A DNA stretch of 64,000 nucleotides from Acidovorax sp. DW039. GTDB lineage: Bacteria; Pseudomonadota; Gammaproteobacteria; Burkholderiales; Burkholderiaceae_C. The notes below the pieces were generated by a model. It did not search any database. It was not told where the DNA came from and saw nothing but the letters and a program-made list of their open reading frames with translations. Positions 10,267-20,321 of this stretch are shown here, one piece after another; the stretch's first letter is position 1; every line of letters begins with the position of its first letter. A program made the position numbers and the translations under genes. The stretch lies in the NCBI RefSeq assembly GCF_037101375.1, contig NZ_AP029019.1, forward strand, positions 2,480,001-2,544,000, written 5' to 3'.

Positions 10267-12993
10267 TCAAACTTCGCTGGTGGTGTCTGCATCGGTGCCC
10301 AGGTCGGTGGGCGGGGTGCCGCGTGGCAGCAGCAGCGTAAAGCGTGCGCCTGCAGACTGGCCTTGTGCGTTGTGGATCGTATCGCCCCGGATGCTGCCGC
10401 CGTGCGCCTGCACGATAGCGCGGCAGATGGCCAGCCCCAGGCCCACGCCGGGCGTGGCGCTTTCGCGGGCGCCGCGCTCGAACTTTTCAAACAGCAGTTC
10501 TTCGCGGCCTTTGGGCAGGCCCGGGCCTTCGTCGGTGATGGTCAGGGCCACCGCGTCGCTTTGGGGCTGCGCGCTGATGTGGAGGGTGGTGTCTGCAGGC
10601 GTGTACTTGGCGGCGTTTTCCAGCAGGTTGACCAGCACACGTTCCATCAGCACGGTGTCGATTTGCAGAAGGGGCAGGTTGTCGGGCAGCGTCACTTCAA
10701 CCCGGTGCGCGGCGATGGCGGGGGCGCTGGCGGCCAGGGCGCTGCCCACCACTTCTTCCAGTGGCTGCCAGGCCTTGTTGAGCTGCACGGCCCCGGCCTC
10801 CAGGCGGGCCATGTCCAGCAGGTTGTTGACCAGCGCGCTCATGCGCTGGGCGGATTGCTGGATGGCGCCGGTCAGCTCTTGTTGATGGGCAGGCAGGGGC
10901 GGCTGCACCATGGCCAGCGATTCGGCCAGCCCAACCAGCGAGGCCAGCGGGGTGCGCAAATCGTGCGAGATGGCCGAGAGCAGCGAGTTGCGCAGCCGTT
11001 CGGACTCGATCTGTACCGTGCTCTTTTGCGCCACGTCGATGTAGTGGATGCGTTCGAGCGAAATGGCCAGCAGCGAGGCGCAGGTCTGCAGCAGGCGGCG
11101 CGGTTCCACGCCCGGCACTTGGCTTTGCGGCATGGCCACGACCAGCACGCCACGGATGCGCATGGGCGCCTTGAGCGGCAGCACCAGCGTGGGGCTGGAG
11201 TGCAAGGTGTCCGTGCCACGGCCTGCGGGCTCGCCGCGCTCAAACGCCCATTGCGCCACGGCCATGTCCACGGGGGCGGTGCCTCCGGGCAGCACCTGCA
11301 GGCGGTTGTCATCGTCGGCCACCACCAGCGTGCTGCCAGCGCTGAACTCGCCCGTGATGAAGCGTGCGCCAATCTCGGCCACCTGCTCGGGCAGCAGGGC
11401 GGCAGACAGGTCACGCGCCATGTCGTACAGGCTGCGCACGCGGTGCTCGCGCTCGGTGGCGGCTTCGGCCTGAACCTTGAGCCCGGCGGTGAGCTGGCCC
11501 ACCACCAGGGCCACCACCAGCATCACAGCAAAGGTGACGATGTACTGCGCGTCGCTCACCGCAAAGTTGAAGCGGGGCGGCACAAAGAAAAAGTCAAAGA
11601 ACCCCACGCCCAGGAACGCCGCCATGATGGCCGGGCCGCGACCAAAACGCAGCGCCACGCCCACCACCACCAGCAAAAACAGCATGACGATGTTGGTCAG
11701 CTCCAGCACGTTGGCCAGCGGCGTCGCAATGACGGCGGCCACGCAGCAGGCGAGCGCGGCGGCGATATAGCCCGGCCAGAACGCCGCGCGAGGGGCTGCG
11801 GTGCTGGTGCGGGGGGCTTTCCGGTCTGTAGCGGCATCACGGCCAGGCAGTGTGCCCACCTGCAGCAGGTCCAGGTCGCTGGCACTTTGTCCGATCTGCT
11901 CGGCCAGCGTGGTCTGCCACGGCCAGCGCCGGGTGCTGCGCCCCATGACCACGCGCACCAGGTTGTGTTCGCGCGCATAGCGCACCAAAGCCTGGGCGGG
12001 CTGCGCGGCGGGCAGCACCGCGCAGGCGGCGGCGCCCAGTTGCTGGGCGATCTTCAGCGTGCGTTCCACCTGAGGGTGCAAGGTGGCCGACTGGCCTTGC
12101 TGCTCGGGCGTTTCCACATGCACGGCGTGCCAGGGCAGGTCGAGCTGGGCGGCCAGGCGGGCGCAGCTGCGCACCACTTTTTCGGCGTTGTCGCCCGTGC
12201 CCACGCAGGCCAGCAGGGCCTCGCGGTTGGGCCACACAGCCTCGGCCGTGGTACTACTGGCGCGGCGGTAGGCGCGCATTTCGTCGTCCACGCGGTCTGC
12301 CGTGCGGCGCAGCGCCAGCTCGCGCAGGGCCAGCAGGTTGCCTTTGCGAAAGAAGTTGGCGGCGGCGCGCTCGGCCTGCTGGGGCAGGTAGACCTTGCCA
12401 GCTTTGAGGCGCGCCAGCAGCTCGTCGGGCGGCAGGTCCACCACCACCACTTCGTCGGCGGCGTCAAAGAACTGGTCGGGCACCGTCTCCCACACGCGGA
12501 TACCGGTGATGCCGCTCACGATGTCGTTCAGGCTCTCCAGGTGCTGCACGTTCATGGTGGACCACACGTCGATGCCTGCGGCCAGCAGCTCTTCGGCGTC
12601 TTGCCAGCGCTTGGGGTGGCGCGACCCGGCCACATTGCTGTGGGCCAGCTCGTCCAGCAGCACCAGGCCCTCGGGGTGCTCCGCGCCCCAGGCCAGGGCG
12701 GCGTCCAGGTCAAATTCGGGCAGGGTGCGGTCTTTGTAGGGCAGGGCGCGCAGCGGCAGGCGGGGCAGGTGCGCGGTGAGCGCCTCGGTGTCGGCGCGGC
12801 CATGCGTCTCGACCACGCCGATGGTGACGGGCGTGCCTTGCGCCTGCGCAGCACGTGCGGCCGACAGCATGGCAAAGGTCTTGCCCACCCCCGCGCAGGC
12901 GCCAAAGAACACCTTGAGCCGCCCGCGCTGCTGCTGGGCCTGCTCTTGCTGGATGCGCTGCAGCAGCGCGTCTGGGTCGGGGCGATCCTGCAT
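10267..12993 (-). CDS. kdpD: KdpD osmosensitive K+ channel histidine kinase
   Basis: This 908-residue sensor kinase has the N-terminal KdpD domain with Walker A GACAGVGKT at residues 31-39, then a UspA-like domain, four closely spaced membrane segments, a GAF-like region, and the kinase core with phospho-acceptor His677 in ISHDLRTPLAS and the G-box GVGLGLAICR. The ATG at 12993 is preferred to an in-frame GTG at 12999. A dispersed repeat occupies the short kdpC-kdpD gap. Confidence 0.96.
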   Translation of the reverse strand: MQDRPDPDALLQRIQQEQAQQQRGRLKVFFGACAGVGKTFAMLSAARAAQAQGTPVTIGVVETHGRADTEALTAHLPRLPLRALPYKDRTLPEFDLDAALAWGAEHPEGLVLLDELAHSNVAGSRHPKRWQDAEELLAAGIDVWSTMNVQHLESLNDIVSGITGIRVWETVPDQFFDAADEVVVVDLPPDELLARLKAGKVYLPQQAERAAANFFRKGNLLALRELALRRTADRVDDEMRAYRRASSTTAEAVWPNREALLACVGTGDNAEKVVRSCARLAAQLDLPWHAVHVETPEQQGQSATLHPQVERTLKIAQQLGAAACAVLPAAQPAQALVRYAREHNLVRVVMGRSTRRWPWQTTLAEQIGQSASDLDLLQVGTLPGRDAATDRKAPRTSTAAPRAAFWPGYIAAALACCVAAVIATPLANVLELTNIVMLFLLVVVGVALRFGRGPAIMAAFLGVGFFDFFFVPPRFNFAVSDAQYIVTFAVMLVVALVVGQLTAGLKVQAEAATEREHRVRSLYDMARDLSAALLPEQVAEIGARFITGEFSAGSTLVVADDDNRLQVLPGGTAPVDMAVAQWAFERGEPAGRGTDTLHSSPTLVLPLKAPMRIRGVLVVAMPQSQVPGVEPRRLLQTCASLLAISLERIHYIDVAQKSTVQIESERLRNSLLSAISHDLRTPLASLVGLAESLAMVQPPLPAHQQELTGAIQQSAQRMSALVNNLLDMARLEAGAVQLNKAWQPLEEVVGSALAASAPAIAAHRVEVTLPDNLPLLQIDTVLMERVLVNLLENAAKYTPADTTLHISAQPQSDAVALTITDEGPGLPKGREELLFEKFERGARESATPGVGLGLAICRAIVQAHGGSIRGDTIHNAQGQSAGARFTLLLPRGTPPTDLGTDADTTSEV

Positions 12994-13030
12994 GGGCACA
13001 GTGTACTCGTCAATTTGGAGTCAAATAGAC

Positions 13031-13076
13031 CTCTAGCGCTTATCTATCAAGCGCAAGCAGCTATGGTTTTGGTAGC
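13031..13076. repeat. Dispersed TAGCTGC-type repeat between kdpC and kdpD
   Basis: CTCTAGCGCTTATCTATCAA followed by GCGCAAGCAGCTATGGTTTT is a well-preserved copy, in the opposite orientation to the copy at 52514. Its end overlaps the last codons of kdpC (stop near 13061), so the element has been accommodated inside an operon. Confidence 0.7.
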
Positions 13077-13678
13077 GAATCAAGCGCCAGGTTCAAGGCC
13101 AGCACGTTCACACGCGGCTCGCCCAGCAGGCCGAGCCAAGGGGTGTCGGTGTGCTGCTGCACCAGGGCTTGCACTTGCGCCACAGGCAGGCTGCGGGCGC
13201 GGGCCACGCGCTCGGTTTGGTAGGCGGCGGCTGCGGGGCTGATGTGGGGATCGAGCCCGCTGGCCGATGCGGTGACCAAGTCCACGGGCACGGGGCGGGT
13301 GTTGCTGGGGTCGGCAGCGCGCAGTGCGTCAATGCGGGCTTTGACCGCTTCGGCCAGCGCCGGGTTGGTGGGGCCCAGGTTGGAGCCACCCGAGGCCGAT
13401 GCGTTGTAGGGCATGGGCGCGGTGGCCGAGGTGCGGCCCCAGAAGTGGCCGGGCTCGGTGAACGACTGGCCGATCAGCTCGGAGCCTACCGCCTTGCCAC
13501 CCTGGGTGATCAAGCTGCCGTTGGCCTGGTGCGGGAAGGCCGTTTGCGCCACGCCGGTCACGGCCAGCGGATAGAGCAGGCCGGTGATGAGGGACAGCAC
13601 GGCGAACAATGTGAGGGCGGGGCGCAAGATGCCGCCGGTGCTGGCGGGCAAGTCATCGCGGGGGATACGGATAGGCAT
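13061..13678 (-). CDS. kdpC: KdpC subunit of the K+-transporting ATPase
   Basis: The 205-residue protein has one N-terminal membrane segment (about residues 18-40, [19 protein letters not shown]) and a periplasmic domain. Family blocks include [16 protein letters not shown] and DPHISPAAA. KdpC stabilises the KdpFABC complex and affects ATP binding by KdpB. The ATG at 13678 has AAGGA upstream. It lies 51 bp downstream of kdpB. Confidence 0.96.
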   Translation of the reverse strand: MPIRIPRDDLPASTGGILRPALTLFAVLSLITGLLYPLAVTGVAQTAFPHQANGSLITQGGKAVGSELIGQSFTEPGHFWGRTSATAPMPYNASASGGSNLGPTNPALAEAVKARIDALRAADPSNTRPVPVDLVTASASGLDPHISPAAAAYQTERVARARSLPVAQVQALVQQHTDTPWLGLLGEPRVNVLALNLALDSLPKP

Positions 13679-13729
13679 ACGTTTTTCCTTGTCAGTGATG
13701 AGGGCGCTGTGTTGGCGAGTGGGCTGCGA

Positions 13730-15796
13730 TCAGGTCAACCCGGCTGCGGCCAACACCATGTCAATCAACTTGATGCCAATGAACGGCACCACCATGCCCC
13801 CCAGCCCGTAGATGGCCAGGTTGCGGCGCAGCAGCGCGGCGGCGCCCACGGCGCGGTAAGCCACGCCTTTGAGGGCCAGCGGGATCAAAAAGATGATGAT
13901 CAGTGCGTTGAAAACCACGGCGGACAGGATGGCCGACGAGGGGCTGGCCAGGTGCATGAAGTTCAGGGCCGACAACTGCGGGTAGGTGGTGACGAACGCC
14001 GCCGGGATGATGGCGAAGTACTTGGCAATGTCGTTGGCGATGCTGAAGGTGGTGAGTGAGCCGCGTGTCATCAGCATTTGCTTGCCGGTCTCCACGATCT
14101 CGATGAGCTTGGTGGGGTTGCTGTCCAGGTCCACCATGTTGCCCGCCTCTTTGGCGGCCTGGGTGCCGGTGTTCATGGCCACGGCCACATCGGCCTGGGC
14201 GAGGGCGGGGGCATCGTTGGTGCCATCACCCGTCATGGCCACCAGCTGGCCATTGGCCTGGTAGCTGCGGATGAGCTGCAGCTTGGCTTCGGGCGTGGCC
14301 TCAGCCAGAAAGTCGTCCACACCCGCCTCGGCGGCAATGGCGGCAGCCGTCAGGCGGTTATCGCCGGTCACCATCACGGTCTTGATACCCATGCGGCGCA
14401 GCTCGGCAAAGCGCTCTTTGATGCCGCCCTTGACGACATCCTTCAGCTCCACCACGCCCAGCACATGGGCGCCATCGGCCACCACCAGCGGCGTGCTGCC
14501 ACGGCGCGATACATCGTCCACAGCCGTCTGCACGGCTGTGGGGAAGCGACCGCCCAGTGCCTCCACATGCTTGCGGATGGCATCGGCCGCACCCTTGCGC
14601 AGCAGGCGGGGGCCGGGCAAGTCCACGCCACTCATGCGCGTTTGCGCCGTGAAGGGCACAAACACGGCCTGCAGGCTGGTAAGGTCACGTTCGCGCAGGT
14701 TGAACTTCTGCTTGGCCAGCACCACGATGCTCCGGCCTTCGGGGGTTTCGTCGGCCAGCGACGCCAACTGGGCGGCATCGGCCAAAGCGGCATCGGTCAC
14801 TCCGGGCGCAGACACGAACTGGCTGGCCTGCCGGTTGCCCAAGGTGATGGTGCCGGTCTTGTCCAGCAGCAGCACGTCCACGTCGCCTGCCGCCTCCACT
14901 GCGCGGCCCGAGGTGGCGATCACATTGGCCTGCATCATCCGGCTCATGCCTGCCACGCCAATGGCGCTGAGCAGGCCGGCGATGGTGGTGGGGATCAGGC
15001 ACACCAACAGGGCCACCAGCACCACCAGGCTCACGGGCTCGCCCGCGCCGCTGGCCTGCACGCTGAACAGCGAGAACGGCAGCAGCGTGACCACTACGCC
15101 CAGGAACACGATGGTCAGCGCCACCAGCAGGATGGTCAGCGCGATCTCATTGGGGGTCTTGTGGCGCTTGGCGTTCTCCACCATGGCGATCATGCGGTCC
15201 ACAAAGGTCTCGCCGGGGTTCACGGCTACGCGCACCACGATCCAGTCGGACAGCACGCGGGTGCCGCCGGTCACGGCGCTGAAGTCGCCGCCGGATTCGC
15301 GGATCACCGGGGCGGATTCGCCCGTGATGGCGCTTTCGTCCACCGAGGCCACGCCGTCGATCACCTCGCCATCGGCGGGGATGGTGTCACCAGCTTCCAC
15401 CAGCACCACATCGCCCTTGCGCAGATTGGCTGCCTCCAGCGGCAGCCAGGTCATTTCGGTGCGTGGGGTGGTGCGGTCAAACTGGCCGTCGAGCTTTTTC
15501 GCCCAGGTCTGCTTTTTCAGGCCGCGCAGCGAGGCCGCCTGGGCCTTGCTGCGGCCCTCGGCCATGGCCTCGGCAAAGTTGGCGAACAGCACGGTGAACC
15601 ATAGCCACAGGGCCACGGCAGCAGTGAAGCCCTCGGGCTTGCTTACGGCCAGCGCGGTGGTGAAGGCGCTGCCCACGTACACCACAAACATCACCGGGTT
15701 GCGCCATTGCACGCGCGGGTCCAGCTTTTTGAAGGCCTCCAGCAGCGCGGGGCGCACCAGGGCGGGGTCGAACAGGGTCAATGTCTTGCGAGTCAT
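13730..15796 (-). CDS. kdpB: KdpB P-type ATPase catalytic subunit
   Basis: This 688-residue P-type ATPase energises K+ uptake by KdpFABC. The phosphorylated residue is Asp312 in [10 protein letters not shown]. The TGES loop (AITGESAPV) and the hinge [17 protein letters not shown] are intact. The ATG at 15796 is chosen over a GTG one codon upstream because GGAG is correctly spaced for it. It follows kdpA by about 20 bp. Confidence 0.97.
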   Translation of the reverse strand: MTRKTLTLFDPALVRPALLEAFKKLDPRVQWRNPVMFVVYVGSAFTTALAVSKPEGFTAAVALWLWFTVLFANFAEAMAEGRSKAQAASLRGLKKQTWAKKLDGQFDRTTPRTEMTWLPLEAANLRKGDVVLVEAGDTIPADGEVIDGVASVDESAITGESAPVIRESGGDFSAVTGGTRVLSDWIVVRVAVNPGETFVDRMIAMVENAKRHKTPNEIALTILLVALTIVFLGVVVTLLPFSLFSVQASGAGEPVSLVVLVALLVCLIPTTIAGLLSAIGVAGMSRMMQANVIATSGRAVEAAGDVDVLLLDKTGTITLGNRQASQFVSAPGVTDAALADAAQLASLADETPEGRSIVVLAKQKFNLRERDLTSLQAVFVPFTAQTRMSGVDLPGPRLLRKGAADAIRKHVEALGGRFPTAVQTAVDDVSRRGSTPLVVADGAHVLGVVELKDVVKGGIKERFAELRRMGIKTVMVTGDNRLTAAAIAAEAGVDDFLAEATPEAKLQLIRSYQANGQLVAMTGDGTNDAPALAQADVAVAMNTGTQAAKEAGNMVDLDSNPTKLIEIVETGKQMLMTRGSLTTFSIANDIAKYFAIIPAAFVTTYPQLSALNFMHLASPSSAILSAVVFNALIIIFLIPLALKGVAYRAVGAAALLRRNLAIYGLGGMVVPFIGIKLIDMVLAAAGLT

Positions 15797-15817
15797 CACA
15801 ATCTCCGTGCCATTTCT

Positions 15818-17611
15818 TTAGCGTGTGGTCAGCACCAGGTGCTCAACCACCGGGCCCAGCGCCAGGGCAGGCACATAGTTCAGCAAGCCCACCAGCAGCA
15901 CCACGCCTGCCAGCAGCGCTACAAACAGCGGGCCGTGCGTGGGCAAGGTGCCATCGGTGGCGGTGGCGCGCTTCTTGGCGGCCAATGATCCGGCCATGGC
16001 CAGCACCGGCACGATCACGCCAAAGCGGCCCAGCCACATGGCCACGGCCAGCAGCACGTTGTAGAAGGGCGTGTTGGCCGACAGGCCTGCAAAGGCGCTG
16101 CCGTTGTTGTTGGCGGCGGAAGACAGCGCATAGAGCACCTGGCTGAAGCCGTGCGCGCCGGGGTTGGAGAGGCCTGCGCGGCCCGCCTCGCTCATCACCG
16201 CCACGGCGGTGCCCAGCAGCACCAGCAGGGGAGTGACGAGGATGGCGATGGCAACGAGCTTCATCTCGTGCGTCTCGATCTTCTTGCCCAGGTACTCGGG
16301 CGTGCGGCCAATCATCAGCCCGGCGATGAAAACAGCCATGATGGCGAACACCAGCATGCCGTACAGGCCCGAGCCCACGCCGCCAAACACCACCTCGCCC
16401 ATCTGCATCAGCACCATGGGCACCATGCCGCCCAGGGGCGTGAAGCTGTCGTGCATGGCAATCACCGCACCGCAGCTGGCGGCTGTGGTAATGACGGCGA
16501 ACAGGGCTGAGGTTGCGATGCCGAAGCGCGTTTCCTTGCCTTCCATGTTGCCGCCCGCCTGCAGGGCGCTGGCAGCCTGGTCCACACCCAGCGATGTGAG
16601 CAGCGGGTTGCCCTGTTGCTCAAAGGCAGTGGCTGCTACCACGGCCACCACAAACAGCAAACTCATCGTGGCCAGAATCGTCCAGCCCTGGCGCTCATCG
16701 CCCACCATGCGGCCAAACACCAGGCACAGCGCGGCGGGAATGAGGAAGATGGCCAGCATCTGCAGCAGGTTGCTGGCGGCCGAGGGGTTCTCGAACGGTT
16801 GGGCCGAGTTGGCGTTGAAGAACCCGCCGCCGTTGGTGCCCAGCATCTTGATGGCCAGCTGCGAGGCCACGGGGCCCATGGCCAGGGTTTGGGTGGTTTG
16901 TGTGGCGGGCTCGGTGACTGGAGCACCCTGGGCGTCGAGCACGGGTTGACCCGCGCTATCGAGCTTGGGTGCGTCGTAGCGCACGGGCTCCAGCGTCTGT
17001 ACTTCGGTGTACGGAGACAGGTTCTGGATCACGCCCTGGCCTGCAAACACCACGGCCAGTACCAGCGACAGGGGCAGCAGCACCCACAGCGTGGCGCGGG
17101 TCAGATCGGCCCACACGTTGCCAATGCTCTGCGCTGAGTGCCGCGCAAACCCGCGCAACAGCGCAACGACGGCCACCAGGCCCGTCGCGGCAGACAGAAA
17201 GTTCTGCACCGTCAGCGCCAACATCTGCGTGAGGTAGCTCATGGTGTTCTCGCCGCCATAGCCTTGCCAGTTGGTGTTGGTGACAAAACTGATGGCCGTG
17301 TTGAAGGCCGACTCGGGTGCCACCGCAGCCATGCCCTGCGGGTTGAGTGGCAGCACCGCTTGACAGCGCTGCAGCGCATACACCGCCAGCACGCCCAGGC
17401 CGTTGAACACCAGCAGGCCCAGCGCGTAGCGCAGCCAGCCGGTTTCCTCATCGGGCCGCACGCCAGCCAGTTGGAACAGCGGCCCCTCCAGCCGTCGCCC
17501 CAGGGCAAAGCGACCCGCCATCACCGTGTCGATGTAACGCGCCAGCGGCCACGCCAGCGCCAGCAGCAGTGCCAAAAACACTGCCAATTGCAGCCAGGCA
17601 CCGGTGCTCAT
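15818..17611 (-). CDS. kdpA: KdpA K+-channel-like subunit
   Basis: The 597-residue membrane protein resembles a K+ channel of the SKT superfamily and forms the selectivity filter of KdpFABC. About ten hydrophobic segments are visible. Filter-like glycine-containing loops include [11 protein letters not shown] and [14 protein letters not shown]. Its ATG overlaps the kdpF stop as ATGA, giving translational coupling. Length is slightly above E. coli KdpA (557). Confidence 0.97.
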   Translation of the reverse strand: MSTGAWLQLAVFLALLLALAWPLARYIDTVMAGRFALGRRLEGPLFQLAGVRPDEETGWLRYALGLLVFNGLGVLAVYALQRCQAVLPLNPQGMAAVAPESAFNTAISFVTNTNWQGYGGENTMSYLTQMLALTVQNFLSAATGLVAVVALLRGFARHSAQSIGNVWADLTRATLWVLLPLSLVLAVVFAGQGVIQNLSPYTEVQTLEPVRYDAPKLDSAGQPVLDAQGAPVTEPATQTTQTLAMGPVASQLAIKMLGTNGGGFFNANSAQPFENPSAASNLLQMLAIFLIPAALCLVFGRMVGDERQGWTILATMSLLFVVAVVAATAFEQQGNPLLTSLGVDQAASALQAGGNMEGKETRFGIATSALFAVITTAASCGAVIAMHDSFTPLGGMVPMVLMQMGEVVFGGVGSGLYGMLVFAIMAVFIAGLMIGRTPEYLGKKIETHEMKLVAIAILVTPLLVLLGTAVAVMSEAGRAGLSNPGAHGFSQVLYALSSAANNNGSAFAGLSANTPFYNVLLAVAMWLGRFGVIVPVLAMAGSLAAKKRATATDGTLPTHGPLFVALLAGVVLLVGLLNYVPALALGPVVEHLVLTTR

Positions 17612-17703
17612 GAAAAGTCCTCCGGCCGCAGCAGCACCGCGACCAGGTACACCAAGAGGCCCGCAGCCAGAACGGCCGCCAGAATCATCCAGCCGCTGGT
17701 CAT
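17608..17703 (-). CDS. kdpF: KdpF small membrane subunit
   Basis: A 31-residue peptide beginning [20 protein letters not shown] and ending in LRPEDFS is a single membrane helix. The length, the C-terminal RPE motif and the position immediately before kdpA are diagnostic of KdpF. Its stop overlaps the kdpA start, and its own start overlaps the stop of a preceding 35-codon frame. Confidence 0.9.
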   Translation of the reverse strand: MTSGWMILAAVLAAGLLVYLVAVLLRPEDFS

Positions 17704-17807
17704 GACCGCCCCCCTTGCGCCTGCTGTTGCAGCCGTACGCAGCCTTTGGCTAAGCCATAAGCGGCGAGCCACAGCGCGCCGCCGATTGCCATAAAAACCC
17801 AGTCCAT
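17700..17807 (-). CDS. 35-residue microprotein heading the kdp operon
   Basis: An ATG at 17807 preceded by AAGGAG opens a 35-codon frame with the start [20 protein letters not shown], one predicted membrane helix, and a basic, Gln-rich tail ending GGRS. Its TGA overlaps the kdpF ATG (ATGA). The good ribosome site and exact overlap argue that it is translated and coupled to kdpF. I do not recognise a named family. It could be an accessory Kdp subunit or a coupling leader. Confidence 0.6.
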   Translation of the reverse strand: MDWVFMAIGGALWLAAYGLAKGCVRLQQQAQGGRS

Positions 17808-17847
17808 GTGCTTCTCCTTGAGACATGGACCGATGCTAGGAATGCTC

Positions 17848-17898
17848 GCATCAAGATGGGTTTAAGAGGTGCAAAGCCGGTATCAAGAAAGCATCAAG
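17848..17898 (-). promoter_or_regulatory. Candidate KdpE operator: phased CTTGATRC direct repeats
   Basis: Read on the minus strand, CTTGATGC (17891-17898), CTTGATAC (17880-17887) and CTTGATGC (17848-17855) are direct repeats. The first two are offset by exactly 11 bp, the spacing of tandem half-sites for OmpR/PhoB-type regulators. The third is offset by a further 32 bp, about three helical turns. They lie 41-91 bp upstream of the first kdp start codon. Confidence 0.5.
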
Positions 17899-17935
17899 AC
17901 AGGCTGGGTTTCAGGTGATACCGAAATCAGGTGCA

Positions 17936-17980
17936 TCAAAAATGATAGCTGCCTGCGCTTGATTCATAAGCGCCGCAGCC
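17936..17980. repeat. Dispersed TAGCTGC-type repeat between kdp promoter and aminotransferase gene
   Basis: ATGATAGCTGCCTGCGCTTG followed by ATTCATAAGCGC closely matches the copy at 52514. It sits downstream of the aminotransferase stop (18004) and upstream of the kdp regulatory region. Confidence 0.7.
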
Positions 17981-18003
17981 AATTTTTATATGTAGTGGGG
18001 AAA

Positions 18004-19176
18004 TCAGAGCTTGCGCAGGCGCTCCAGCGCGGCGCGCAGGGTTTCGTCTTTTTTGGCAAAGCAAAAGCGCACCACGCGCTGGTCAAACCCATCGGCGTAG
18101 AAAGCCGAGAGGGGAATGGCCGCCACGCCCACTTCACGGGTGAGCCACTGGCAGAAATCGGCTTCGCCCAAATCGCTCACGTCTGAAATATCGACGCACT
18201 GGAAATAGCTGCCGGTGCTGGGCAGCAGCTTGAAGCGCGAGCCTTGCAAGCCCTGGCGGAACAGGTCGCGCTTGGCCTGGTAGAAGGCGGGCAGTTGCAG
18301 GTAAGGCGCAGGGTTTTGCAGGTAGGACGCCAGACCGTACTGCACGGGCGTGTTCACGGTGAACACGTTGAACTGGTGGACCTTGCGGAACTCGGCCGTC
18401 AGTGGCGCGGGCGCGGCCACGGTGCCGACTTTCCAGCCCGTGACGTGGAAGGTCTTGCCAAAGCTGGACACGATAAAGGCCCGCGCCGCCAAACCCGGAA
18501 AACGCGCCGCGCTCTGGTGCTCTGCGCCATCAAACACCATGTGTTCATACACCTCGTCGCTGATGAGCAGGATGTCGGTAGGGGCGAGCAGGGCTTCGAG
18601 CTGGCGCATTTCCTCGGCCGTCCAGATGGTGGCGCTGGGGTTGTGCGGGCTGTTGATGAGGATGGCACGGGTGCGGGGCGTGATGGCCGCGCTGATCTTG
18701 GCAAAGTCGGGGCGGAAGGTGCCGGGCGTGAGCGGCACGCGCACAGCCTTGCCACCGGCCAGCTCGATATTGGGCACATAGCTGTCGTAGCAGGGGTCGA
18801 GCACGATCACTTCGTCGCCCGGGTGCACGATGGCCAGGATGGCGGTGATGATGGCCTGCGTGGCGCCCGCCGTGATGGTGATTTCGGTGTTCGGGTTGTA
18901 GGCCTTGCCGTGCAGCGCCTCGATCTTGCGGGCCACGGCTTCGCGCAGCACGGGCACACCGGGCATGGGCGGATATTGGTTGTGACCGGCTTTCATGGCC
19001 TGGGTCACGGCATCCACCAGCTCGGGCGCACATTCAAAGTCTGGAAAGCCTTGCCCCAGATTGACGGCCTTGTGCTCTGTGGCCAGGGCTGACATCACGG
19101 TGAAGATGGTGGTGCCCACCTGGGGCAGCTTGCTGGGGAAGGCGGGGGTGGGTGCAGCAGGAGTGGATTGCGTCAT
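18004..19176 (-). CDS. PLP-dependent methionine-type aminotransferase (YbdL-like)
   Basis: The 390-residue class I aminotransferase has PLP-binding Lys241 in SFGKTFHVTGWKVG, the Asn177 region NSPHNP and DEVYEHM at 207-213. The N-terminal VNLGQGFPDF and YPPMPG are typical of the YbdL/kynurenine-aminotransferase-like group, which transaminates methionine and aromatic amino acids. Specificity is inferred from family resemblance. It lies 94 bp downstream of the CysB-type regulator on the same strand, with a strong hairpin between. Confidence 0.88.
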   Translation of the reverse strand: MTQSTPAAPTPAFPSKLPQVGTTIFTVMSALATEHKAVNLGQGFPDFECAPELVDAVTQAMKAGHNQYPPMPGVPVLREAVARKIEALHGKAYNPNTEITITAGATQAIITAILAIVHPGDEVIVLDPCYDSYVPNIELAGGKAVRVPLTPGTFRPDFAKISAAITPRTRAILINSPHNPSATIWTAEEMRQLEALLAPTDILLISDEVYEHMVFDGAEHQSAARFPGLAARAFIVSSFGKTFHVTGWKVGTVAAPAPLTAEFRKVHQFNVFTVNTPVQYGLASYLQNPAPYLQLPAFYQAKRDLFRQGLQGSRFKLLPSTGSYFQCVDISDVSDLGEADFCQWLTREVGVAAIPLSAFYADGFDQRVVRFCFAKKDETLRAALERLRKL

Positions 19177-19229
19177 GGTGCGTGCGTTCAGGGGCGTTGG
19201 ATGTGCGTGGAGAGACGGTGAGAGCGCCG

Positions 19230-19257
19230 CACCTGCGCAGATGCATTTGCGCAGGTG
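19230..19257 (-). other. Intercistronic hairpin between cysB-type gene and aminotransferase gene
   Basis: CACCTGCGCA at 19230-19239 is perfectly complementary to TGCGCAGGTG at 19248-19257, with an 8-base loop. No T-run follows on either strand, so it is not a classical intrinsic terminator. It may stabilise or process the transcript. Confidence 0.5.
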
Positions 19258-19270
19258 GGGTCGCTTTCAC

Positions 19271-20212
19271 TCAAAATTCGTAATCGTTGACATGTCCTGT
19301 CATGGCACGGGCGATGAGTTCGCGGCTCAGTCGGTCGCTGAGCAGTTCTGCAAATTTGTAAACAAAGTTGCGCAGGTAGGCCCCGCGCTTGAAGGCAACG
19401 CGTGCCACGCTCTGGCCAAACAGATGGCCTACGGGGCGTACCACGAGGTCGCCTACGGGGTCATCGCGCATGGCCATCTCGGCGACGATGCCGATACCGA
19501 GACCAAGGCGCACATAGGTCTTGATCACGTCCGAGTCAATGGCCTCCAGCACGATGCGCGGCTGCAGCTTGCGTGCGGCAAAGGCATGGTCGATCTTGCC
19601 GCGTCCGGTAAACGAGGGGTGGTAGGTGATGAGTGCTTCGTGGGCCAGGTCGTCCAGCCCAATGCGTTCCTTTTGCGCCAGCGGGTGCCCCATGGGCACC
19701 ACCAGCACGTGCTGCCATTCGTAGCAGGGCAGGGTGACGAGTTCGGGGTAGTCTGCCAGCGATTCAGTGGCCATGCCGATCTCGGCCACTTCGTCAATCA
19801 CCATGCGCGCCACTTCGTGGGGCGTGGCCTGGTGCAGGCTGATGTTGACCTTGGGGTAGGACTCGCGAAGGCGGGCCACCGGCACGGGTAGCACATAACG
19901 GGCCTGGGTGTGGGTAGTGGCGATGCTGAGGGTGCCGCTGTCCTGGGCGCTGAACTGCTCGCCAATACGCTTCAGGTTGCCCACTTCACGCATGATGACC
20001 TCAATGCTCTTGAGCACATGCTGGCCGGGCTCTGTGATGCGTTTGAGGCGCTTGCCGTGGCGGGCGAAGATGTCCACGCCCAGCTCTTCTTCCAGTTCAA
20101 TGATGGCTTTGGAGACACCGGGCTGTGACGTGTGCAAAGCCTTAGCAGCTTCGGTCAGATTGAGGTTGCGGCGGGCTGCTTCCTGGACGAAGCGGAATTG
20201 ATGCAGGTTCAT
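19271..20212 (-). CDS. cysB: CysB/Cbl-type LysR regulator
   Basis: This 313-residue LysR regulator begins MNLHQFRFVQEAARRNLNLT, characteristic of the CysB group. The winged helix-turn-helix (TEAAKALHTSQPGVSKAI) is followed by the inducer-binding domain. CysB controls sulfate assimilation and cysteine synthesis in response to N-acetylserine. The neighbouring CbiX-like chelatase fits siroheme and sulfite-reductase supply. CysB and Cbl are hard to separate by eye. Confidence 0.88.
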   Translation of the reverse strand: MNLHQFRFVQEAARRNLNLTEAAKALHTSQPGVSKAIIELEEELGVDIFARHGKRLKRITEPGQHVLKSIEVIMREVGNLKRIGEQFSAQDSGTLSIATTHTQARYVLPVPVARLRESYPKVNISLHQATPHEVARMVIDEVAEIGMATESLADYPELVTLPCYEWQHVLVVPMGHPLAQKERIGLDDLAHEALITYHPSFTGRGKIDHAFAARKLQPRIVLEAIDSDVIKTYVRLGLGIGIVAEMAMRDDPVGDLVVRPVGHLFGQSVARVAFKRGAYLRNFVYKFAELLSDRLSRELIARAMTGHVNDYEF

Positions 20213-20216
20213 ATCT

Positions 20217-20256
20217 GATGAATGCTAAAGATTTGCATCATTATGCTGCATTCATC
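20217..20256 (-). promoter_or_regulatory. Inverted repeat upstream of cysB-type gene
   Basis: GATGAATGC (20217-20225) and GCATTCATC (20248-20256) are perfect 9-bp arms separated by 22 bp, beginning only five bases before the start codon. LysR-type genes are often autoregulated through such sites, so this is a candidate operator. Confidence 0.4.
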
Positions 20257-20321
20257 TAAAGAAAGGGCCGGGCAGCTGAACAACCCGTGGCTGAGCTACC
20301 CTCCGGCGCTTGGCGACCGAC

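Noticed and set aside
10039..13242. 1067-codon plus-strand open frame
   Set aside because: It is antisense to kdpE and kdpD, His/Gln-rich in composition and arises from high GC; no family match is visible.
14078..15821. Two long plus-strand frames opposite kdpB
   Set aside because: Antisense shadows of an unmistakable P-type ATPase gene.
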